From the NCBI RefSeq assembly GCF_028553745.1, contig NZ_CP067129.1, positions 2,090,501 to 2,154,500 on the forward strand: 64,000 nucleotides of DNA. The letters are read 5' to 3'. The notes beneath the pieces were generated by a model. That model did no database searches, was not told the origin of the DNA, and worked only from the letters and a program-made list of their open reading frames with translations. This DNA comes from Paracoccus seriniphilus. Lineage in GTDB: Bacteria > Pseudomonadota > Alphaproteobacteria > Rhodobacterales > Rhodobacteraceae. Both the position numbers and the translations under genes were made by a program. Positions within the stretch are counted from its first letter, which is position 1, and each line of letters opens with the position of its first letter. Below are positions 57,534-64,000 of the stretch, piece by piece.

Positions 57534-58987
57534 GCGCGCTCCTCCATGGCAAGGGGCAAGCGGACCGGTTGATCCGTGCCGGATTGCTCCAGCCAGAACC
57601 GGCGGAACAGATTGGTCGCGACGGTCAGGCGGTATTCGGCGCTGGCGCGCCAGTCGGTCAGGGGCTGAAAATCATCTGCCAGCGCATCGGCCGCGGCAGC
57701 AAAGCTGTCGGCGCTGAAGGGCTGACCGGTCAGCGCGGCCTCGGCATGGCTGGCCCGTTTCGGCGTTGCTGCCATGCCCCCGAAGGCGATCCGGGCATCA
57801 GCGATCCGGCCATCTTCAAGCGCAATGCAAAACCCTGCCGCCACGGCGGAAATATCGCTGTCGCTGCGCTTGCTGATCTTGTAGGCGGCGATGCGCGCCT
57901 GCGGGCAGGTCGGGATCACGACCTGTTCGACGAATTCACCCGTCCGAAGATCCTGTTTTCCGTAGTCGATGAAGAAATCATGCAGGGCGATCTCGCGCCG
58001 CGTCATGCCATGCCGCAGAATCAGCCGCGCCCCCAGCGCGATCAGCAGCGGCGGCGTATCGCCAATGGGCGAGCCATTGGCGATATTTGCCCCGATGGTC
58101 CCCATATTGCGCACCTGCCAGCCACCGATGCGGTTCCAGTATTCTCGCGCGGCGGGGAAATGGCTGGAAATGACCGGCGCTGCTTCGCTATAGGTCACCC
58201 CCGCACCCAGTCGGATTTCGGTCTCTGTTTCGCTGATTTCCTTCATCAGATGGCCGATGAAAACCGCCGGAGAAATGTTCCGCATCTGCTTGGTGACCCA
58301 AAGCCCGACATCGGTCGCCCCCGCAACCAGCCTTGCATCGGGGGTTTGCGCCAGTATTTCGGCCAGATCATCCGTGTCGGCGGGAATGATCGCGCGCTGA
58401 CCATCGCGGTTCAGCTCGATCCGCCGACCCTGCATGTCACGCAAAAGCCCTGTGACCCGGTCGCGTTCACCTTGCAACAGATCGTCAGATTGCCCCCCCT
58501 CGCGCCCAACGGCCTGCGCCGCGCGAATGATGGGCGCATAGCCGGTGCAGCGGCACAGATTGCCCTGCAATGCCTGCTCGATCTGCGCGTCAGAGGCATC
58601 CGGCTGTGTCATCCACAGCCCGCAAAGCGACATGACGATACCCGGCGTGCAAAAGCCGCATTGGCTGGCGTGATGGTCCACCATGGCCCGCTGCACCGGA
58701 TGCAGCCCTCCATCCGGGGCTTTCAGGTATTCGATGGTGACGACATGCTGGCCATGCAGCGATGCCAGAAAACGGATGCAGGCATTGACCGGCTCATAAA
58801 TCAGGCCGTCGCGCCCCAGACGCCCGACCAGCACCGTGCAGGCCCCACAATCGCCCTCGGCGCAGCCTTCCTTGGTTCCGGTCAGACGCCGTTCCTCGCG
58901 CAGATAACCCAGCAGCGTGTCCGACGCGCGAACGGCGGACAGGCGGACCTCCTGATCGTTCAGCAGAAAGCGCAGCTCGGTTGTCAT
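57530..58987 (-). CDS. xdhA: xanthine dehydrogenase small subunit (2Fe-2S/FAD)
   Basis: A 485-residue subunit with two [2Fe-2S] clusters (GCAEGDCGACTVLV; CGFCTPGIVMS and CRCTGYAPI) over residues 1-170, and an FAD domain from about 185 (LVAGATDVGLWVTKQM; GANIANGSPIGDTPP). It passes electrons from XdhB to NAD. AGGAGGG stands before the ATG; the upstream extension of the frame is not conserved. It begins the xdhA-B-C-guaD operon. Confidence 0.96.
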   Translation of the reverse strand: MTTELRFLLNDQEVRLSAVRASDTLLGYLREERRLTGTKEGCAEGDCGACTVLVGRLGRDGLIYEPVNACIRFLASLHGQHVVTIEYLKAPDGGLHPVQRAMVDHHASQCGFCTPGIVMSLCGLWMTQPDASDAQIEQALQGNLCRCTGYAPIIRAAQAVGREGGQSDDLLQGERDRVTGLLRDMQGRRIELNRDGQRAIIPADTDDLAEILAQTPDARLVAGATDVGLWVTKQMRNISPAVFIGHLMKEISETETEIRLGAGVTYSEAAPVISSHFPAAREYWNRIGGWQVRNMGTIGANIANGSPIGDTPPLLIALGARLILRHGMTRREIALHDFFIDYGKQDLRTGEFVEQVVIPTCPQARIAAYKISKRSDSDISAVAAGFCIALEDGRIADARIAFGGMAATPKRASHAEAALTGQPFSADSFAAAADALADDFQPLTDWRASAEYRLTVATNLFRRFWLEQSGTDQPVRLPLAMEERA

Positions 58988-59288
58988 GTCGTCCCTCCTG
59001 GCTTTGCCTCTGTCCCGACCGATGCCGGAACAGGAAACGGTCTGTTTTGTCTCGAATGGAAGACCTTGCACGAGACAGGGAAAGCCTAGCGCCACCATGC
59101 CCCACCTGAAAAGACTGCGCGTAATTCCCTGCCCCGTCCAGCCCGCAAAGAACCACCCCCGGAACGGCGGGGCTGCGGGGACGAACGAGATCGGTTGTCA
59201 GGGAAAAGGCCAGCCAGGCTGCACAAGGCGCGGGCAAAGCCGAATCAGCAGGAGATGCGGCCGGGATCACGCCCCGGCCGCATCCCGT
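58988..59288. other. 301-base region between the PepSY gene and xdhA
   Basis: It should hold the xdh promoter and, at its far end, the hairpin that follows the PepSY gene (59254-59284). No operator, repeat or small gene is recognised in the rest. Confidence 0.4.
59254..59284 (-). terminator. 12-bp hairpin after the PepSY gene
   Basis: GATGCGGCCGGG (59254-59265) and its exact complement (59273-59284) around a 7-base loop, starting five bases after the PepSY gene stop on the minus strand. No T-run follows, but it should separate that gene from the xdh operon. Confidence 0.6.
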
Positions 59289-60692
59289 TCAGCCAAGCAC
59301 CCGTTTCAGCGCCGGCAGGCGCGATAGGACCAGCCAGTCAAACAGCAGCACGGTGGCGATGGTCAATCCGGCCATCGGGAAGGCCAACGAGACGACCAGC
59401 CCCACCAGCACGGCACCCTGCCACAGCGGCATATCCGCAGGCAGCGGCGGGGCGGCCAGACGGAACTGGCCAGCGGGACGACGCTTCCACCACATGATGA
59501 CACCGGACAGGCAGAGAAAGATCACCGACAGGCAGAACAGCGTATTGGCCAGCACGCTCCACAGACCCAAGGTGCCCATATGCAAGGCAATGCCCACCGC
59601 CATCGCCTTGCCCATCAGCGAGTAGTCCTCGAAGCGGATATCGGCCAGGATCTTGCCGCTATACTGGTCGATATGCACGACGCGGTCGCTGGTCGGATCG
59701 ACGCTGTCGTTGTTCATGGAATCGCGGCTCAGCGTCCAGACGCCTTCGGCGCCCGAGGGCAGGTTCATCTGGTAGCGGCCCTCATAGCCGATCTTGCGCG
59801 CCATGGCATCGATGCTGTCGATATCCACCGGTCCGTCAATGCCATCGCTGCCCTTGTCGGACCCCGAGGCGGGCATCGGCGTTTGTTCCAGCGCCCATGG
59901 CACCTCTTTCGGGCCATGGTTCATGCTGGCATGAATGTCCTCGGACAGGGGGATATCCCCGTATTTTCCGGCCGGAAAACTGGACCAGGCCTGAACCAGC
60001 TTGCCGCCCCAGACGCCAGCCCAGGACAGGCCGGAAATCAGAAAGAAGAACAGGAAGATCGCGATCCACGCCCCGATGGAGGCATGCAGGCTCTTGAACA
60101 GTTGCCGCCCGCGTGCGCGCAGGTCGGGGATGAAGGCCCGGGCCATGCCACCGTCGCGGGGCCAGGCCAGAAACAGGCCCGTCGCCAGCAAGACGATTCC
60201 CAGCGAAGCGGCAATCTCGATCATGCGGTCGCCGGTGACGCCGATGCGCAATTCCCCATGCATGCTGTCGGCCCAGTCGTACCATCCGCTGCGCCGGTTG
60301 AACTGTTCCAGAACCTCGCCACGATAGGGATCGACGACGACCATTTGCGCGCCGTCCGCGTTGTCGACCCGAAAGATCGCGGCCAGTTCGTCATTTCGCG
60401 GCGCGACATATTGCACCAGCTTGCCATCGGGGACCGCTGCAAGGGCGGCATCGGCCTGAACCGAAACGGCCAGCGGTGCGCCATCGGGCACCACTGCAGT
60501 CTTTTCGCCGTCGCGACCGTCTATCCAGGCGATCCACAGCATCATCATGCCGGTGACCGCAAGGATCAGGAAGAAGGGGATCACGAAGACACCGGCATAG
60601 AAGTGCCAGCGCCATGCGGCACGATAAAGACGCGTGCTGCGCCCCTGATCGGAGGCTTTCAGGGTGGAAAACTGGCTGTCAGTGATCGCCAT
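59289..60692 (-). CDS. PepSY-associated transmembrane protein (possible ferric reductase)
   Basis: A 467-residue inner membrane protein with four main transmembrane helices (about residues 35-60, 155-175, 205-230 and 365-390) and a further hydrophobic C-terminal pair, with two periplasmic PepSY-type domains between. Relatives include FoxB and FpvG, which help reduce siderophore iron. Histidines that could bind haem lie in helix 1 (WRWHFYAG), before helix 3 (LHASIG) and in helix 4 (ALHMGTLG). GGGGGG stands before the ATG. It sits inside purine genes with the DUF2946 gene just upstream; the link is unexplained. Confidence 0.78.
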   Translation of the reverse strand: MAITDSQFSTLKASDQGRSTRLYRAAWRWHFYAGVFVIPFFLILAVTGMMMLWIAWIDGRDGEKTAVVPDGAPLAVSVQADAALAAVPDGKLVQYVAPRNDELAAIFRVDNADGAQMVVVDPYRGEVLEQFNRRSGWYDWADSMHGELRIGVTGDRMIEIAASLGIVLLATGLFLAWPRDGGMARAFIPDLRARGRQLFKSLHASIGAWIAIFLFFFLISGLSWAGVWGGKLVQAWSSFPAGKYGDIPLSEDIHASMNHGPKEVPWALEQTPMPASGSDKGSDGIDGPVDIDSIDAMARKIGYEGRYQMNLPSGAEGVWTLSRDSMNNDSVDPTSDRVVHIDQYSGKILADIRFEDYSLMGKAMAVGIALHMGTLGLWSVLANTLFCLSVIFLCLSGVIMWWKRRPAGQFRLAAPPLPADMPLWQGAVLVGLVVSLAFPMAGLTIATVLLFDWLVLSRLPALKRVLG

Positions 60693-60834
60693 GGCACCCC
60701 CCGGCCGGGCCATGGGCCCGCGTGGAAAACAGATGTTTCATTGTGATATCTCCGGCTGCGATCTGCGCGCCCGTCTGGGCCGGCAGACCGGTATTTCGCT
60801 TGTTCTGATGTGGTCGGGCGGAACTGCCGCCTGA

Positions 60835-61194
60835 TCAGACGCGCGGTGGTGCGCGGGCGAAATGCGTGGCCGCTATGCGGGTTTCATGCCAGAGATGTCC
60901 CTGACGCGCAGGCTGCAAGGCTCCAGCCAGCGCAATCCAGACCGGCGTTTCGGGCTGAACCCAGCGGTCAAGGGCATGAACCAGAAGGCAGGGAGCCTCG
61001 TGATGTGCCTCGCTTTGGGGGGCGGGCTGTCCATTGTCGGTCAGGGTGATCTCTTTCAACCCGGTACCGGTGCAGATGACCACCGTCCGGCTGCCGATCA
61101 GCCCAAGGTCGGACAGGGCCGCCGAAGTCTTCGGCAGCAACAAGCCCAGCATGACCCCGACGATCAGGGTGATTTGAACGATTCGGCGTGACAT
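60835..61194 (-). CDS. DUF2946-like small exported protein
   Basis: A 119-residue protein with an N-terminal hydrophobic segment (residues 7-25) and a CTGTG motif followed by LKEITLTDNGQPAP, then a PCLLVH segment, as in DUF2946 proteins, which often accompany copper or iron uptake genes. The start has only a weak ribosome-binding site (GGTCGGTG). It precedes the PepSY gene by 142 bases on the same strand, and the two are probably a metal-related pair. The function is unknown. Confidence 0.6.
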   Translation of the reverse strand: MSRRIVQITLIVGVMLGLLLPKTSAALSDLGLIGSRTVVICTGTGLKEITLTDNGQPAPQSEAHHEAPCLLVHALDRWVQPETPVWIALAGALQPARQGHLWHETRIAATHFARAPPRV

Positions 61195-61273
61195 CACCGA
61201 CCAAATAGCCTGAAATCGCGATGCCGATAAGTTGAATTCTCGTGTTCGGCGGATTCCCCTTGCAGGCAGCGGA

Positions 61274-62530
61274 TTACATCCCGGCCAGTTCCATCCCGTC
61301 CGCATTGCGGAACCAGCCTCTGATCCGCGCGCGTTCCTCGGGCTCCATGAAGCTGACATTGGCCGGGGGCATGGCATCGGTCAGCCCGGCCTGCACATAG
61401 ATTGCGCGGGCGGCACGGGCGATGTCGGCCGGCGTTTCCAGCATCAGTGATTTCGGCGCGTGATGGATGCCGTCATAGACCGGTTCGCGCGCATGACACA
61501 TCGAACAGCGCCCCATGACGATATCGTTCACCTCTTCGAAACCGGCGGCATCGGCATAACGCTGTTCGACGGGCGACAGCAGGCGGGCCTCGGAATCGCC
61601 GAGGCTGTCCTGGTTGAGCCCCGCCGAGCTGATCCACATCACCATGATGAACAACACCGCCGTCACCAGCCATGTCCACCACAGTCGCCCCTTGCGCGCA
61701 TGCATGCTGTTGAAGAAATGCCGGATGCTGACCCCCATCAGGAATATCAGCGCCGCGATGATCCAGTTATAGCGGCTGGCGAAGGCCAGCGGATAGTGGT
61801 TCGACAGCATCAGGAAGACGACTGGCAAGGTCAGATAGTTGTTGTGAGTCGAGCGCAGCTTGGCGATCTTGCCATACTTCGGATCCGGTGCCCGCCCGGC
61901 CTTCAGATCCGCCACCACGATGCGCTGATTGGGCATGATGACCAGAAACACATTCGCGGTCATGATCGTCGCCGTGAAGGCCCCCAGGTGCAGCAGCGCC
62001 GCACGGCCCGTGAAGACCTGGTCATAGCCCCAGCCCATTACCACCAGCGCCACGAACAGCAGCAGCATCAACGCGGTCGGCCGGTTCCCCAGCCCGGATC
62101 GGCAAAGGCCGTCATAGATCAGCCAGCCGATCGCCAAGGAGCCGGCAGAGATCATGATCGCCTGCCATGTCGCCAGATCGGCCTTGGCCGGATCGATCAG
62201 GAACAGATGTGCCCCGGCCCAATAGGTGACCATCAGCAGCGCCGCCCCTGAAAGCCAGGTCGAATAGCTTTCCCATTTGAACCAGGTCAGATGCTCGGGC
62301 ATGCGATCGGGCGCGACCAGATATTTGCGGATATGGTAAAAGCCGCCGCCATGAACCTGCCATTCCTCGCCATGCACGCCTCTGGGTATGTCGGGCGCGC
62401 GCTGCAACCCCAGATCCAGCGCGATGAAATAAAAGGAACTGCCGATCCATGCGATGGCGGTGATGACATGGGTCCAGCGGATGGCAAAGCTCAGCCATTC
62501 CCAGATGATGACCTGATCCGGAATCATCAT
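61274..62530 (-). CDS. puuD: urate hydroxylase/dehydrogenase PuuD with cytochrome c domain
   Basis: A 418-residue membrane protein. Residues 10-310 contain about eight transmembrane helices of the PuuD family (WEWLSFAIRWTHVITAIAWI; GGGFYHIRKY), and the C-terminal 90 residues form a cytochrome c domain with CSMCH as haem site and Met in MPPANVSFM. It oxidises urate to 5-hydroxyisourate and should pass electrons to the respiratory chain, without the peroxide made by uricase. The first of two adjacent ATGs lies one base after the uraH stop. Its product is the substrate of the preceding gene. Confidence 0.92.
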   Translation of the reverse strand: MMIPDQVIIWEWLSFAIRWTHVITAIAWIGSSFYFIALDLGLQRAPDIPRGVHGEEWQVHGGGFYHIRKYLVAPDRMPEHLTWFKWESYSTWLSGAALLMVTYWAGAHLFLIDPAKADLATWQAIMISAGSLAIGWLIYDGLCRSGLGNRPTALMLLLFVALVVMGWGYDQVFTGRAALLHLGAFTATIMTANVFLVIMPNQRIVVADLKAGRAPDPKYGKIAKLRSTHNNYLTLPVVFLMLSNHYPLAFASRYNWIIAALIFLMGVSIRHFFNSMHARKGRLWWTWLVTAVLFIMVMWISSAGLNQDSLGDSEARLLSPVEQRYADAAGFEEVNDIVMGRCSMCHAREPVYDGIHHAPKSLMLETPADIARAARAIYVQAGLTDAMPPANVSFMEPEERARIRGWFRNADGMELAGM

Positions 62531-62531
62531 T

Positions 62532-62885
62532 TCAGCTGCCCCGATAGGTCGAATAGCCAAAGGGCGAAATCAGCAGCGGCACATGATAGTGATCCGGCTG
62601 CGACATTCCAAAGCGGATCGGGACGACATCCAGAAAGCGCGGGCTTTCTGCAGCCACTCCGGTCGCGTCCATCCAGGCGCCTGCGTGGAACTCCAGTTCA
62701 TAGATGCCCGGCCGGAACTGCTCGACCGGCAGGATCGGGCGATCGGTGCGCCCATCGGCATTGGTGCGCAGCCGGATCAGTTCGGTCCGGCCTTCCTCTT
62801 CGATCCGATACAGCACGACCTCCATGCCGCTGGCGGGTTGGCCGCGGGCGGTGTCCAGAACATGGGTTGTCAGATATCCCGACAT
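62532..62885 (-). CDS. uraH: 5-hydroxyisourate hydrolase
   Basis: A 117-residue transthyretin-like enzyme hydrolysing 5-hydroxyisourate to OHCU. The active-site blocks are LTTHVLDTARGQPA at the N-terminus, an Arg in PIRFGMSQPDHYHVPLL, and the C-terminal YRGS signature. GGAGG precedes the ATG by five bases. It is the first gene of a two-gene uraH-puuD operon. OHCU decarboxylase, which should follow in the pathway, is not in this window. Confidence 0.95.
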   Translation of the reverse strand: MSGYLTTHVLDTARGQPASGMEVVLYRIEEEGRTELIRLRTNADGRTDRPILPVEQFRPGIYELEFHAGAWMDATGVAAESPRFLDVVPIRFGMSQPDHYHVPLLISPFGYSTYRGS

Positions 62886-63008
62886 TGATGCCTCCGCTGC
62901 TTGTCCGGCGACAGTGTTACCCGATTTTGCCTGCTTGACGAGATCGCGATCACGCGAAAGCGATCCATTTGTTCTCTCATGTCTTTTGAAGCCAGTTTTC
63001 AGCAGCCG

Positions 63009-63040
63009 ATGCCGATATCGGTGCAACCTCTGATCGGCAT
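63009..63040. promoter_or_regulatory. inverted repeat between uraH and iclR, candidate operator
   Basis: ATGCCGAT (63009-63016) recurs inverted as ATCGGCAT (63033-63040), 16 bases apart. The divergent gap also has two short palindromes, GATCGCGATC (62942-62951) and CCGATATCGG overlapping the first arm. The 24-base centre-to-centre spacing (about two helical turns) would suit a dimeric regulator such as the adjacent IclR protein. This is a pattern only. Confidence 0.4.
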
Positions 63041-63106
63041 ATTGCCTTTTTCACTTGCTGGCGGGCATTGTTCGCGCCGAGCAAGATGCAAATCGGGGAT
63101 AGACAT

Positions 63107-63907
63107 ATGGCCGAACCGACCCGTCGTCGCGGACGTCCGCGCAGCGCAAGTGAAGCCTCGGGAACGATTCAGGCATTGGATCGCGCTTTGGACATTCTGG
63201 ACCTGCTGGCCGCGAACCCGGGGCTGACCCTGTCGGAGGTGGCCGAAGAGATGGGGCAGTCGCCCTCGACCGTGCATCGCGTGCTGCATACGCTGGCAGC
63301 GCGCCGGGTCGCCGAAAGCGATCCGGCCACGCAGACCTGGCATATCGGCCCTGCGACATTCCGGTTGGGCGCGGCCTTCATGCGCCGCTCGGGCCTTGGA
63401 GAGCGCGCGCGCCCCTTCCTGCGCACCCTGATGGAACATACTGGCGAAACGGCCAATCTGGGCATTCCCGAAGAGAATTCCGTGCTGTCCCTGGCACAGG
63501 TCGAAACACATGAATCCATTCGCGCCTGCTTTGCCCCGGGAACGCGCCTGCCCCTGCATGCCTCGGCAATGGGCAAGGTATTGCTGACCTTTGGCCGCCC
63601 CGAGCGCCTGCAACAGCTGATCGACACCACCGGATTGGCGCGCTGTACCGACAAGACGCTGATCACGCGTGACGCGCTGCTCGAAGACATGCAGCGCATC
63701 CGCACACGCGGCTTTGCCTTTGACGACGAGGAAAGGACCCGTGGCATGCGCTGTATCGCCGCCCCGGTCCTTGATCACGACGGCAAGCTGGTCGCCGCCA
63801 TCTCGATCAGTGGCCCGACCCAGCGCATCGGCCATGAACATGTCAAGACGCTGGGGGCCGTGGTCGTGGCGACGGCGGGCGATCTGACACAGGCCCTGGG
63901 GGGCTAG
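63107..63907 (+). CDS. IclR family transcriptional regulator
   Basis: A 266-residue regulator with a basic leader (TRRRGRPRSAS), a winged helix-turn-helix at about residues 20-80 (LTLSEVAEEMGQSPSTVHRVLHTL) and an IclR effector domain from about 90 (LPLHASAMGKVLL; GFAFDDEERTRGMRCIAAPV). It is divergent from uraH-puuD with 221 bases between and likely controls urate catabolism. Its stop overlaps the stop of the convergent CBS-domain gene by three bases. Confidence 0.9.
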   Translation: MAEPTRRRGRPRSASEASGTIQALDRALDILDLLAANPGLTLSEVAEEMGQSPSTVHRVLHTLAARRVAESDPATQTWHIGPATFRLGAAFMRRSGLGERARPFLRTLMEHTGETANLGIPEENSVLSLAQVETHESIRACFAPGTRLPLHASAMGKVLLTFGRPERLQQLIDTTGLARCTDKTLITRDALLEDMQRIRTRGFAFDDEERTRGMRCIAAPVLDHDGKLVAAISISGPTQRIGHEHVKTLGAVVVATAGDLTQALGG

Positions 63908-64000
63908 GCCTCTTCTTTGGACGCGATATTCAGGCTTTGGCGCGCAAGGGCCGCAATCAGGTCGGTGCGCGTCACGATACCGACGATGCGCTCTCCGTCC
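63904..64000 (-). CDS. CBS-domain protein (C-terminal end only)
   Basis: The last 31 residues of a minus-strand gene are visible before the window ends. GERIVGIVTRTDLIAALAR is the closing half of a CBS domain, an adenine-nucleotide sensor. In Rhodobacterales such a tail often belongs to an HPP-family membrane protein with CBS domains, but the rest is missing here. It ends convergent to iclR. Confidence 0.7.
   Translation of the reverse strand, partial: DGERIVGIVTRTDLIAALARQSLNIASKEEA

Overview
This is a contiguous, gene-dense chromosomal segment (about 63% GC by eye) from an alphaproteobacterium of the order Rhodobacterales, most likely Paracoccus or a close relative. The evidence is the Rhodobacter-type genes (Mcl1 malyl-CoA lyase, C4-pathway HemA, CckA, PpfA/MipZ-like ParA, split MetH, the TIGR02186/TauE pair) and the alphaproteobacterial regulatory signatures: a GTTC-N7-GTTC SOS box, a TTAA-N7-TTAA CtrA box, and a TTGAT-N4-ATCAA FnrL box upstream of hemA. 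I see no prophage, insertion sequence, CRISPR array, tRNA or rRNA. Both window edges cut genes (an N-formylglutamate amidohydrolase on the left, a CBS-domain protein on the right).

Layout. 0-2.7 kb: N-formylglutamate amidohydrolase, D-amino-acid aminotransferase and mcl1. 2.7-7.4 kb: a TauE-type exporter with its TIGR02186 partner, then surE-pcm-nlpD. 7.4-10.6 kb: an operon of a PIMT-like methyltransferase, TolC and a PopZ-like protein. 10.8-15.8 kb: lepA, an EamA transporter with a HAD phosphatase, and a small secreted protein coupled to a CobB-type sirtuin. 15.8-20.5 kb: a cobalamin riboswitch controlling btuB and an ABC transporter (btuF-C-D). 20.5-25.4 kb: ParA, a monooxygenase-fold protein, an M19 dipeptidase, a RodZ-like protein and hemA. 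25.5-30.2 kb: an M20 peptidase, a lytic transglycosylase lipoprotein, gatB, and DUF4177 and DUF1330 proteins. 30.2-40.0 kb: alaS, recA, a sulfotransferase-like gene, cckA, an RsmB-type methyltransferase and guaB. 40.2-45.4 kb: a FadL-family porin, a P-loop protein-metA-ppk2 cluster and an orphan polyamine-type binding protein. 45.5-53.0 kb: a Rieske protein and hppD facing an Lrp regulator, split B12-dependent methionine synthase, and manC. 53.2-63.9 kb: a purine catabolism region (guaD-xdhC-xdhB-xdhA, puuD-uraH, iclR) interrupted by a PepSY/DUF2946 pair.

How the genes connect. The B12 uptake locus supplies the cofactor for the split MetH further along; no B12 biosynthesis gene is present here. 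MetA (with a Glu that predicts acetyl-CoA use) and MetH cover two steps of methionine synthesis. GuaD, XDH, PuuD and UraH form an ordered route from guanine through xanthine and urate to OHCU, with urate oxidised by a membrane cytochrome-linked enzyme instead of uricase. RecA, CckA and HemA each carry a readable operator for LexA, CtrA and FnrL respectively. The least described item is the gene at 7507-8520: it sits in the position that popZ occupies in other Alphaproteobacteria and shows PopZ-like architecture, although I know of no established PopZ in this order.
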